DNA of 64,000 nt from Struthidea cinerea. Its lineage: Eukaryota > Chordata > Aves > Passeriformes > Corcoracidae. Both the position numbers and the translations under genes were made by a program. Below, in pieces: positions 49,551 through 60,430 of the stretch. The notes below the pieces were generated by a model that was not told the origin of the DNA, made no database searches, and saw nothing but the letters and a program-made list of their open reading frames with translations. The DNA is taken from the NCBI GenBank assembly GCA_013397865.1, contig VZTI01000612.1, positions 515,855 through 579,854 on the forward strand, written 5' to 3'. Position 1 is the first letter of the stretch; each line of letters opens with the position of its first letter.

Positions 49551-51815
49551 TAAAAGATGGCACGGGAGTTGTGGAAGGTTGTCCAAAGCTGGCACATGCT
49601 GAAGCCCTTTCTCCAAGCAGCAGTGTACCACTCAGGTGGATTATGCAGAGAAAGGGAGTGGCTGGACAAAAGGCCAGCCTTCAAACATGCAATTGTGGCA
49701 CTCTTCTTTTGGAGCAGGAATGGCCGGTATGAACAGCTGGTTGTTGTAGGCAATGTCCCAGCTTCCCCGTCTCCAGTCAAGAGTGCTACATGCCCTAGCG
49801 GATTGGCCCTGGTGACCACGGGAGAGAAGTGCAGGCTTTCTGAATGACCGGGGCTTTCTGGGTACAGCACAGATTCGAAGGGTGTGGCTAGAAGTTGAAA
49901 GCGAAGGACCAGCCCTCAATTTATCACCTCTGTTGAGCCCACACCAAAGCAGCCCCTTCCTGTTCTACCTATGCCTGTAGCTCTTTTCCTGGTACCCAAT
50001 AAATACTCATCAATAACAGCACTTAGTGCTTTGTCACATGCTCTGCCTACTAACCCCAGACCGGAAAATATTTGACCCTGAGTGATGTTTTCTTTCTCCC
50101 CAGCCATACTTTGTAGTATCAGACTTCAATCTACGTCCAACTCAAACTTCAGCTAAAGAATGTGTTGTTGCTAATGTATAACCAGGGAGTGTGAAGCTGC
50201 GTGTGAGAACAGCACACACTACCAGAGTGAGAACAACAGCAAGCACATTGTGCTGCTGCGGAGCATTGTTTGATGTACTTTTTGCAGGACTGTGTCTGGA
50301 GACCTCAAGTTGAAGTGAGCTCCAAATGCAACTGCCTGCCTGTTCAGGGCCAAATCACATCATGGAAGAACTGAAGACTCGTCCCTTCTAGGTGTTTGGT
50401 TTTAATCCGCACTGCTCAAAGATGCTAAAATCTGACTGGTACCAAATCTGTCCCTTGCCCCATGCCTCACTGGATGGAGTCTGTCTGGGAGGAGGTTTAA
50501 CAGCAAGCTCCCTAGGTCTGTGGACCTGGCATCAAACCTTGCCTCTCCAGAGATCAATTTGCTAAGCCTGCTGTTGGCTGCATCCTGTTCCTCTCACATG
50601 CAAAACTTCTGCTGTGCGATGAGCTGAGAGACACTGGGGCAAGGGAGAAGTGGCTTCCAGGATGACTTCAATGGTGTGTTACACACAAAAAAAGGCGCTT
50701 CCTACATTTAAGGATTGCAAAGGCATATGCGTAGTCATTTAGCAGCAAGCATTCCTGCAGTCCCACGGAAAGCCTGCTTGTGAATACACTGCATTCCCTG
50801 GTGCCAGCTAACATCACCAAGGCTTGACAAACTGGCACCTGCTCGCAGTGGGCAAAGGTGGTTCAATTAAAATTCCCCTGGATCAGCTGAGACATTCCAG
50901 TTTGGCAACAGGCGTGGTAGTTGCGGGGCCAGGGTGGGTGAGTGGGTGAGTCACAGCAGCACTGCTGCAAGCAGCACAGAGGATCCCCCAGGCAGGAGAG
51001 GCTGCATGAGCCAGGACAGAGCTGCCTCCTACAGCCACAGCAACCACCTCAGATGCACTACGTGCTTCCACCCACCACGGAACATTTCCTAATACCCTCT
51101 GAACAAACCCAGCATGCTGCTGAAGGAGAACAGAGTTTGCCTGCAGCTAGAGTGCCCAAATCCAAAACACGTGCCACAGCCAGCATGTGCAAGGCCAGGC
51201 TGAGGCAGGGAGATTTTGCACGGTGTATCCAGAACAACAAGATGGGACAGTTTTCACTCAGAGCAATGAATGAAATGATGGCAGGCCAAGGTGGCTGATG
51301 GTGAGCTCAGCCCTCATGCAAGAGGAATGCAGCATGAGGAACCAGCCAGGAACACTGAGCAAGGGTCTCAGAGGAAAACAGAATTAATTTTGTGGCTCAA
51401 GTGGTCCTAGGAAGCATCTCAGGAAGTACTCAGACTGGGAGCAGTCTTTGTTTCCCATTGACTATTGGTGAAGAGACATCTTGCTATAAACACAGGACCA
51501 CGGCGCGCTGTGGTAGTCCTGCCAGATTTGCTCTGGTTACAGACTGTGCAGGGACTTTCTGCAGAGACTGGGCCTGGAATGGGACCCAAACTCTGACAAT
51601 CTACTCAGGACAGAAGGAGGCCAACCAGCCTCTCACCTCCCCATACTGCCAATTTTGGAGCTCTACTGCCGGTCAAGCCAAGAAGGGTCATACCCTGAGG
51701 TGTAAAAGGGCTCAGGCAGCAGCCCTGCTGATGACTGTGGTGTCTGCACAGGAGACAGGATTGCTTGGAAGAACTTGTATGTGTCATGAAACCAGCCGTG
51801 GCATAGCAGAACAAT

Positions 51816-51965
51816 AACACTGGGACTCTCGAGGCCTGGCTTCTGTCCCCAGCTTTGCCATGGGCTTCACAGGGTGATGCTGGGCAAGTCATATCCTTTA
51901 TCTGTGCCTCCACCTGGGGAAATGTTGCCTTCAGTTAGAAGGAGGATAATGAGGACAAAAATTTG
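51816..51965 (+). mobile_element. MIR-like core-SINE relic
   Basis: MIR landmarks appear in order. 'ggactctcgaggcctggctt' corresponds to MIR 'ggactctggagccagactgc', 'ctgtccccagctttgcca' to 'gaatcccagctctgccac', 'gatgctgggcaagtcatatc' to 'gaccttgggcaagtcactta', 'tatctgtgcctc' to 'ctctgtgcctca', and 'ggaggataatgaggac' to the 'ggggataata' block. This is the clearest of the three MIR-like relics. It is old and has no coding capacity. Confidence 0.7.
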
Positions 51966-53041
51966 GGCTCCAGTGCTGGAGGCTCCCTGCAGGTTCAAGG
52001 TGAGAGCAAATGAGAACACCGTCTTTGCGTGACACACAACCAGCGTGTGGTGTCAAAGATGACATCATGGCGTGTGAACAAGCATTTACCCTCAGAAAGA
52101 AAAAATAGCAGAAGCATGTGTAATCGTTTGCCTTTTGTGCCAACATATTTTCCTTATGTAAAGAGAGGCTCTGGCGGCCCTAAGGAGGTTGAGAGATGCC
52201 TGTGCTCCCCTGCGAAGGTAGAACTATCAGGCAAGGATGCCAGTGTACCTGCCTGGGTAAATTTGTGCCTGCACTTCATGTGGTAATCGAGTTTAGTATC
52301 TGATAACAGAGACCTGCTGGAGTCTGGCATGAGGACAGAAGGAATCAAAGGTCATGCCATGAATTCCAGTTATGCTGATAGGCATCTGCAGTCAGAGGAA
52401 GGAGCTCAAGAACAGGAACTGTAAACTGGTGGGGAGGGCTGGAACACAGAAGCTGGTTTCAGGGATGACAGGTATGGGTCACTTTGGATCCCAACCGGAC
52501 AACTGGTTGCGCATGTTTGCCAGGGACATAGGAAGGTGTTTTCCCTGATGGAGTGAAATTGAACTCTGCCATTACTAGTTTAACAAACAGACTAAACACA
52601 CTGCAATAAATGCATTAAATAGCTAGAACACATCTCTCCAGAGGCCTCTCCCTCATGGAGGAGCTGATTCATGACATGGATGGGCTGATCAGCAGACAGG
52701 TAGGAGATGCAAATATGCAGCGTGTACCTTGCACTAGGGGAACTGTCTGCACACGGAAACAGCTGAGAACAGGTATGATACAGCACCAGGTTGCTCTGCT
52801 CACTGCCTGCTTTTGCCTCATGAGACTGACACTACCACTCACCTTGTGCCTTACTCCTAGCAGATGCCTGGGTGGCACAGTGCTCTGTGATGCACACTGG
52901 GGGCTGAGAGAGTTCACACAAGGAGAGAGACTCTGCAGCTGTGCAGAGAGATAGTTCAGCAATCCCTGCACTGCACAGCTCTGTGCTGGGCTCTGGAGGC
53001 TGGAAGAGGAGTTTTAAGGTTCTGTGGCACCCAGAAGAAAA
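51966..53041. other. Non-coding stretch, no supported gene
   Basis: About 1.1 kb with short frames on both strands and nothing recognisable. A segment at about 52238-52285 resembles one at about 48008-48055 around the shared core 'gggtaaatttg'. Confidence 0.5.
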
Positions 53042-53111
53042 GGATGGGACGGGATGGGATGGGATGGGATGGGATGGCATGGCATGGCATGGCATGGCAT
53101 GGCATGGGATA
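53042..53111. repeat. Two-block pentanucleotide satellite (GGATG)n then (GCATG)n
   Basis: The array holds seven GGATG-type units from 53042 to 53076, the second being GGACG, followed without a break by six GCATG units from 53077 to 53106 and a final GGAT. All units are 5 bp. One G-to-C change separates the two blocks, and each block is nearly homogeneous. This pattern arises when a single variant unit expands by slippage. The first block gives regularly spaced GGG runs. Confidence 0.97.
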
Positions 53112-53776
53112 GAAATGAAGTATGCAGAAGCAGAAGAAAAGCTCCTAGCAAGTGGCTGACACTTCTAGTTGTATTGCAATAATTTATCTTATTTCTTTCT
53201 TCTTTTTCTTTAATGAAATGACTCCGCTGTTTTCACAGCTTCACAACATTTATCCTCCAGCCTCAGATTAGATGTGCTCACTCTGCCTTTACTTTTCAAA
53301 TCATGACTTCTGTTTGGGTTTGCCTGTCCCATGGCTGTTGCTTTTTGCCTCATCACAGCTACAGACAAAGGCTTTGATGATGGTCTAAAATCACTTTTGA
53401 GATGGGAAACATCTGGTAAACAGGCAGGAGGTTGAAATAGAGGTACTGCATAGGCAGGGACAATACAAACTGTTAGCATGTGTTATCATCAGAGCATCTT
53501 TTTTCTTCACTCCTCTGATTTTAGTGGAGCACGTTAGGCAGTGACAGAAGCTACCTATGAGGAATTGCACGAAGGGCTGGTTTTTAGCAACTGAGTACTC
53601 ACAGATCTGGACCACTAAAAGATGGTCCCAAACTCCTGGAAAACTGATGGGGAAAATCTGATGGAGTTCAGGGAGGCTTGACTTCAACTTCCCAGGGAAC
53701 AGCCTAAAATTGAAACATCGGGTGCATAAAACCCTGCCCATGGAGTAACTACAAGGAAACTGGACTAAAACTGACA
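53112..53776. other. Non-coding stretch, no supported gene
   Basis: The sequence shifts from G-rich satellite to a T-rich patch near 53175-53215. The minus-strand frames here have no recognisable domain. I see no regulatory signature. Confidence 0.45.
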
Positions 53777-54836
53777 AATTTGAGCCTCAGTGAACAGATT
53801 AAATCACCCATTTAAATTAGTAAGCAGGAGAGCTTATTTTAAATATTAAATAAAGCCTTCTTTTCCATTTATCCTTTTATTTCATTTCCATAAAGAAAGG
53901 TTGATAGTCATCAGGCTGTAACCAGAAAGACTCTGATGACTTAAAACCACATACAGTCTATCCACTAAATTACTGTTACCAGCAGACAGTTTTACCTACA
54001 CGTATTCATTTACAGCTTTATATGTTTTTATTAGATCTTGATTATTACAATTTTCTATGCTGGGAAATAGTGAATTATGTATTTTTAATTTGTTATAGGA
54101 TGACTGTTCATCTTTAGAATTGATTCATATCGGGCTGCAATGGAATGAAAATTGAATCCGTTAAAAAATCTCTAAAAACACTTATATTAAACTCTTTGTT
54201 TATTATTGATATAAACCACCTTAATTGCAAAACAGAAAAGAAAAATTAACATTAAACAAAAGAAGTTGTATCAGCGGTTAGTGGGTTAAACAGGTTGTTC
54301 CAGGATACCATATACCCCAACACTGTAGATCTGCTGGATCTTGTTTGCTCATCCTCATTTTCCTCATAGGTCAGAGGAGAAAAACAAGCTTGCCTGTTTT
54401 TTTCAAACTTCATTAAGTTTCTTAAGTTGGAACAAATTGAAATGGAATAAATAGTCGTCTTCTACTCATGGAAGAGCAGTTGCTCTCAAAAGTGGATTTA
54501 TCACTTATCGAGGTTTGGTTCCAGGTGCTTAGGCAGTGTTTTAGTTCAACTTTCTGAAATGTTTTGGCAGGAAGCATGTGTAACTCGATATTTTAAAAAG
54601 TAATCAAGACAAAGAGATGCTTTTTATCAAATATACTAAGCATCCAAATACAGATGGCCATTGTTCCACATTTAAATAGCTCTATTCTATTTCTCTCTAT
54701 AAAGAGAGAAAATATATTGAATTTGTAATTCTTAAAATTACTAAAAGTCTGCCATTGTCATCATAAGTCATCTGCAATGCATGTTAAGATTAGGATGGAA
54801 CTTGCATTTCCTACACCGTGACCAGTCTACCTTAAG
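53777..54836. promoter_or_regulatory. Long AT-rich element, candidate conserved regulatory region
   Basis: Just over 1 kb is clearly more AT-rich than its surroundings and has no open frame of 60 codons on either strand. It is not simple repeat or a recognised transposon. It is dense in words such as TTATTGATATAAA, CTTAATTGC, TTTATTAGATC, ATTAAAC and AATTGATTC, which carry homeodomain, forkhead and SOX-like cores. Long, non-repetitive, AT-rich blocks of this kind in vertebrate gene deserts are often deeply conserved developmental enhancers. That reading is inference, and alignment to other amniotes would decide it. A matrix attachment region is an alternative. Confidence 0.35.
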
Positions 54837-57000
54837 TTGCCACTAGGAGACTGTGGGTGGCTTCAGCACCACAAATCACTGCCCCAGAGACAAAGTTTCC
54901 ACCTGGGAATTACAAGTAACCCCCAGGATGGACAGAGCTATCAGAGCAGTCATGTCCACTTGGGTTTTTTATCCTCTTCCACCCACCCTGTTTTTCCTGT
55001 TACCATCACAAAGGAAGTCTTTCTATGCTGGTTGCAAGACTGGAGAAAGAGCCTAGAAAACATAAACAGAGCATCAAATCGACGGTGGTATGCCTGCTTG
55101 GATTGGAAAGGCACCGGAAACACCACCTCGAAGATCCTGCACCCTGGCCTCTCTGTCCACCCTAGGAAAGAAGTCTAATCATGTGGGAAAGGGGCAGCCC
55201 CTCCCTGCAGGACACTGTGAAAAAGGCTGACACATGCTGTCCTAAAAGGTTGTAATACTCTTCTGTTTTATTGCCACTTGGAATTAATTAATTGGCTACT
55301 GTTTTATTTCAGAATTGTCTCAACCAAGCAGTATCTGTTGGTGATTTATATTTGGCACTTCCCTGATAAAAGTTTTTCCACTCTAACACTTTCTAACTCA
55401 GCTTGAGCAAGACTTGTCTCTTCTTCTTCGTGCCAGCTTCACTGAAGTGTCTCATCTTCCTGTTTCTGCCTCTCTTTGTAGTAAATGCCATGGGAGAGGC
55501 AAATGGAGAATATTTGTGCCAGTAGCCTGTCTGCTACTCTTCCATCACCAGCACTCAGTCTGTCATCTTGCCTGGTGGCAACAAACATGTCACCATTAAG
55601 AGGAATTGTTTTGGGGTCAGATGCTCCTAACCTCCAGCTTTAGTGGCTTCAGTGAGATGAATCTGTGCTATGCCAGCTGAGGATCTGTTCCTTCAGGAAA
55701 ACAAGGCCTATCAGAAAGGCTGCATGGGGAGGAAAAACAGGGTTTCTTAAAAGGTTAGCTAACACTGCTTTAGCTAAAGCCCACCACAGCCCAGTTTCTG
55801 GAGGCTTATGACACGTAAATCTTGGATTAACTTGATGTTCAGTAGAGCTTTGCAATCCACTCGTAACATTTTCCAGTTCAGTGTAAAGAATTGGGCCTCT
55901 CATGAGCCTCTATTCAGCATTTCTCCAAAGCTCTGGATATCCTTCTCCAGTGAGGGATTTGGAGGGGATGCATTATGAGCAGGACACTAATCTGCTCCTC
56001 ACTGTGGCGTGTGAGGAACGGAATCTCAGATGGCATCATACAGCATTTGATCCCTATTTCGTCCCTAGGGTAACCTGGTAGAGACCAATGTGCAGCCCTT
56101 TCAGCCCAGACTCTAGTATTTAACTGCTAGAGATGTTCTGGTGTCAAGTTTTCACAGATGTTTTTAGGTGGAAGAATATATCTAGCTCCTAAATTAATTT
56201 GAGTAGAGAAGGCAGTTTGCTGTCACTGCTGGAACACTGCTGTCAGTCACTGCTGTTCAGAACTTTTATATATATCTCAGGAGCCATGACAGAGCAAAAA
56301 CCAGAAGCTCAGTCTGTTAAGGAATCATGGTGCTCACATTTTTAGCTTCCAGGTTCGCTCTCTTTTTTTTTTTTTTTTTTTTAATGCCTGAGAGGTCTTC
56401 TGTTTGCAATTCAGTGCAGGCTTCTGGCTACAAGAAACAATTAACCATGCCTCCAATCAGGACGGAAACAGAAAGGTACGGAGAGATGATTAAGATCAAA
56501 TCCCCAAACATAAAAGGAAATATAAAGCAAAAAAATTGAAAAGTGGAACGGCATGCTTCATCTCTATCATTGATAAAATATTTTGCAATCCTGGAAAACT
56601 TAATAGCTTCTTTGGCATAATCTTTATGACCTTAAAGGGGTGATAAGGAAGGTAATAAAAAACTGTTTCTGAAAGGTTATGCGTTTTCCTAGTCAACTCA
56701 GTTTTTCCTTCTCACCTCCAAGGCTAACATTCAAAAGGAAGTTTGACACATACGGGTTGTGTCAGAACTTGGAAGCTGTTTACTTAGCTTCTCCCGAGAT
56801 ACTACCTATGGAACCTTGCAGAGCAGGGCAAGAAAGGGAGCCCTGTGAAGTGGCAACGGCATCAGAAAAGTGAAGGGTCCATAGCTCAAACTGCTCAAGT
56901 TTATTAAAATAAAATAGGTCAGTGGAGTTGCCCAGAGGGTTACATAAGGCAGAAAGTAGCACTCCGCAGAGAAGGAGAAGGGAGGCTGTCAAAAGGCGAA
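54837..57000. other. Non-coding stretch, no supported gene
   Basis: Short frames only. A run of 20 T occurs at 56363-56382; read on the minus strand it could be an A-tail of a retrocopy, but nothing recognisable lies beside it. A TA-rich word sits near 56265-56277. Confidence 0.5.
56363..56382. repeat. Poly-T run of 20
   Basis: An uninterrupted homopolymer of T. It produces an artificial Phe-rich translation on the plus strand. It may be a relic A-tail of a minus-strand insertion, but I see no matching retrocopy or target-site duplication. Confidence 0.95.
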
Positions 57001-57320
57001 GCCACTCCAGTTTGTTTATGGCCGGAGATAACTGTCTTGTGGTGTGTCTGTTCTCCGTAGCTGACAGAGTAAATCACACCCTTTATCTCCACAGCAGATG
57101 AGAATTTCGACTGAGCTGTTTTGTGAGCTGCGGATTAAAGCAAATGGGGCTGTTATTTATTATTATGGCTAGCATTATTATTTTGTTCCTGCCATCTCTG
57201 CATTTCAGTCTCTACGTAAGGAATTTCACCACAATGGTTTCTTGCAGGGAATGTTAGGCATCATAATAGCAGTAAGGATAAAAGCTTGATCCACCTGAAA
57301 AGGGTATATAAGAAAGGTGG
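57001..57320. promoter_or_regulatory. Candidate regulatory block with K50 homeodomain-type site and TATA-like word
   Basis: The block contains GGATTAAAG near 57133 (OTX/PITX-type core GGATTA), then TTATTTATTATTATGG (57154 onward) and further ATTATTATT words. About 140 bp further on is TATATAAG at 57305-57312, a good TATA box on the plus strand. The composition resembles conserved non-coding elements. I see no first exon after the TATA word, so promoter use is speculative. Confidence 0.25.
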
Positions 57321-59500
57321 CTTGGCAGTTGCAGTACAGGCAAGGGAAATGATCAAATGTCCTTTGGGATCCTGACACTCTTGCTCTGGGCAGGAGGTCA
57401 GCACAAAGTCAGATATGACATCTAGGAACATGGAAGTACATGTGGCCTGCTGAAGTATCTGTCCCAGTACCAATCTCCTTCTGTTCTGCCCTCTCCTCCT
57501 GTGCCAGAAATCCAGCTTCATACGTTAAACACTGTCTTCTGTGTCCCAGTTCCCTGGTCCTTGGTGTAGACAGGCATCTCTTGCAAAGATGTTAGCTACC
57601 CTGCAGCTCTCACATCTCGGTAAGGGTGTTCTCAGTTTCAGATACCCAAATCTCAAGTATTTATCCTTCAGAAGTGGAAGCCTGCTGTCCCTTTTCATGC
57701 CTCCTCTTTCGCTCCTGTGGTGCATTGCTGCTTCCTTTCCACAACTTCAGCTCAGTGACAGGGCAGAGACACTTGTATTGAGAGCTCATCCCAAAATCAG
57801 GCAGCACCCAGGTCCCACTGAAGCTCATAGGACCAGAGAACACCTGATGCCACAGAAAACACGAGTACTATTTTTCCTGTTTTCAGGTCTGTAAGAACAA
57901 ATGAGAGCTCTTTGCTAGTTTTCAGACTGTCTGATCCAATGACACCTACTGAGTGGGCCGTGACCTAGGAAGCTTCTCAGCAGCTTCAGGAACAGGTTCC
58001 TGGGAGGAAACATGAAGCACATGCCTTTGAGCCATTTGCTGGGAGCTGGTCAGAGGAACAAAGGAGCTTTATCTTCCATGGGAAAATGCTGAATCATCAA
58101 AATCCACATTTTTCATAGGGGCACATCAGTTTTCATGACATTTTCAGGAAGAAGTTTCTCTAATGCAGGATAGAAAGCAGAAGGTTACTTTTATTTTTGT
58201 GGAGGACAGGGAGTTGAAAGAGAAAGGGATAAGAGGCTTTAATCATATTTAGTCCACTGGACAAACAGTGTGAGAGTCAGTTCAAGTTTTGCTCTGCCTG
58301 GTCCAGAAGCAGGGCTGGATCTGCTCTGAGCAAACACCTGCATGCTAGAGAATAGCTGGAGGGGACAGGGGTGTAAATGTCTCTCCTTGCATAATTTTTG
58401 CAAGACACATTTAAAAAGGCCTGGGTCCGTCCCATGTCAGAATTTCCCTGCAAACATCTGTACCTGAGGATTCAGCCGTCCCAGCCAGATGGACGGTTTG
58501 CATTCTCCTAACACCTCATCTGCATCCTTCCAACTCACCAAGCTGCAGCAGCATCTGTGCCATGCATCAGGATCACATCCCTACAGGACAAAAGGGGTAA
58601 GACGTGAGTCCTTCACTCACAGCACTGCTTCTTTTCTTTCTTGTGCAGAAACTTTTCTCCTTATCAGGCAACCTCTGCCACACCAGCATGGAATAGGTTC
58701 TTGTCTGAGACAGCACTGGCTTCTTTCATGCTACACCTATTTGCCCCAGTAGAGGATCTGGGCCCCTGGAGCACAGCAAGGATGCTCCTACTGCAGCACT
58801 CAGCCCTTTCTGGAACAAGCTCACATGAGCACTGCACACTTCTGTCCTGATCTATCAGAAATGCATCAACCTGCTGCTGCAATATCCACCTGGACAGGAA
58901 CGCTGCTCTTTAGGGTCACTTTCTTCCCCCATCGGGTCTGGCCCTGTCTTGTAGGATCTTGCTGCTGGGTGAAATGCATTTTCTTTTGGCACACAGATGC
59001 CTTTGTCTGGTTGGCTCTGCTCTTTTTAAGAGATCACCCACAGCGCCTGCAGCTCTCACCCTGAGCTTTCTTCCTTTTTGGTGCCCCTGAAAATGTGGCC
59101 TTTTCTGATTAATTTACACCAAAGATCAATTCAAAAGGGACCTGATGTGTATCCTTTTTAGTAGGCCAGACTTTGGCAAAGCAGAAATCCTCCTCAGGTG
59201 CGGCAGCTCTGTTTTCCTAACAAGTAGCCATTTCCATGACTAGTACAGGTATTCATTCCTCCCCAGGTGTGGCTGGGAGCCTTAATTCCTCGGAGGGAAG
59301 AGCACAGCGTGACTTGTATGGTCCATAGTGTTACAGGCCTTTGAAACTGCATTTTCTAGTCCTTCAGCTTCTCGCTGAAGAGGCCAAAATTTAAAGCAGG
59401 TCTGTGCTCTAGTGAGTAACTGATGTAATTACGCTCACTTGTTACAAGGAGAAGCTTTCACAAGAGGGGGAGGCGGTGGCCCCACGCCAGGAGGTGTGTC
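57321..59500. other. Non-coding stretch, no supported gene
   Basis: The frames here, including 117 plus-strand codons at 57541-57894, show no domain and overlap minus-strand frames. GTAAGA at 58596 after an AAAGGG could serve as a splice donor but has no credible exon. The stretch leads up to the promoter-like block. Confidence 0.5.
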
Positions 59501-59514
59501 CCCGATGACAAGCC

Positions 59515-59640
59515 GCAGAGCCAATCACAGCCCTGAAAGATCATCACATTCATACCAAAAAGAAAAGAAACCGCCCCAGGGTTTTTATATTGAGGAAGGA
59601 GGGGGGGAAAAAAAAAAAAAAGAGAGAGTTGGCAAGAAAG
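59515..59640 (+). promoter_or_regulatory. Candidate promoter: CCAAT box, TATA-like box and purine tract
   Basis: CCAAT at 59521-59525 (in GCCAATCA, the NF-Y type context) is followed about 60 bp downstream by TTTTTATATT at 59582-59591, a TATA-like box. The order and spacing fit a plus-strand core promoter with a start near 59615-59625. Immediately after comes a pure-purine tract at 59592-59638. A CpG island begins a few hundred bases downstream. No transcript is known to me, so the promoter call is inference from motif order and context. Confidence 0.4.
59592..59638 (+). repeat. 47-nt pure-purine tract with poly-A core
   Basis: The plus strand holds only A and G across 47 bases: GAGGAAGGA, seven G, a long A run and then AGAGAGAG. 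Such homopurine tracts can form triplex DNA and exclude nucleosomes, a property often used near promoters. Confidence 0.9.
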
Positions 59641-59907
59641 AGAAAAAGAGACTGGGAACCTGCAACTTTGTTAACTAACTCTGCAGCGGAATTGAAAAAG
59701 GCCAGGCTAGTCCCCCTGCAAATCTTGCTTCCTATCCCCTCCCCTCTCTCAAGCATCTCTGGAAATCTGTCTGTAGACTGGAGTGAAAAGTTCAGCTGCT
59801 TGGAGTGGTCTTCCTCTCCCCCTGGCAGGCAACCTCGTGAGCCGCTGCCTGTGGGGCTGCCCGCCCCGGCCTGAGCAGAGCTCAGGAGGGCGAGCCCCGG
59901 CGGGCAG
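59617..59907 (+). other. Candidate untranslated first exon
   Basis: If transcription starts about 30 bp after the TATA-like box, the sequence from about 59617 to 59907 contains no ATG and ends in GGCGGGCAG followed by GTGGGC, a good donor of CAG|GTGGGC type. That is compatible with a non-coding first exon. Start and end are inferred from motifs only. The acceptor exon is not identified; TTTTGACAG ending at 61446 is one possible acceptor. Confidence 0.25.
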
Positions 59908-60430
59908 GTGGGCAGCGATCCCTTGATGCCAGCAGGCCAGGGAGCAGGGCCGGCCAGGAGCCCCCGGGATTAATAATTACCTTCACAGCACCCAGCACGC
60001 TGGCATGGGCTCCCAGCTGCCCGTAGCTCTGTTAAACAGCTGGGGAAAGAGAAGGCAGGTTTAGCTTTAACCAAGGGGTAAACGGTCAGCACTTACAAAT
60101 GCTGAACCACCAAAAACCAGCCAGCTACAGGTTATTTATTCCACTTGCACAAGGGGACTGTGAGGCCCAAAGGATGACGGGGCCCGTGGCAACCTACAAA
60201 CCCCATTTTCTGCCCCTAGCCTGTTGGATGAACCAGGGTGAAAAAATGCTTCCCCTCCCTGAGTGGCCTTTCTTCCTGCCCGCCCTCTCTACTGCCTTTC
60301 TCTGTTCTGACTGCCTGTTCCCGGGTACAGACTGTCTCTGACCGCCACGTGCGGAGCCTCGCACAATGGGGCTGTAATATAAGCTCAGCGCGAACGAGTT
60401 GCCATTAATAATAATAGTAAAAACGCCCAT

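Larger units (their letters stand above)
46104..51815. other. Non-coding stretch, no supported gene
   Basis: About 5.7 kb with short conflicting open frames only. It contains an AT-rich patch at 46480-46640, inverted TCF/LEF-like sites at 48073-48148, the nested inverted repeats at 48356-48404 and a pair of octamer-like sites at 49376-49404. A further 19-bp repeat of GTCCAGGCTCTT lies at 46723 and 46742. Confidence 0.5.

Noticed and set aside
52832..53159. Frames with repeating MAWHG/MPCHAMPSHP residues
   Set aside because: These are translations of the GGATG/GCATG pentamer satellite, not proteins.
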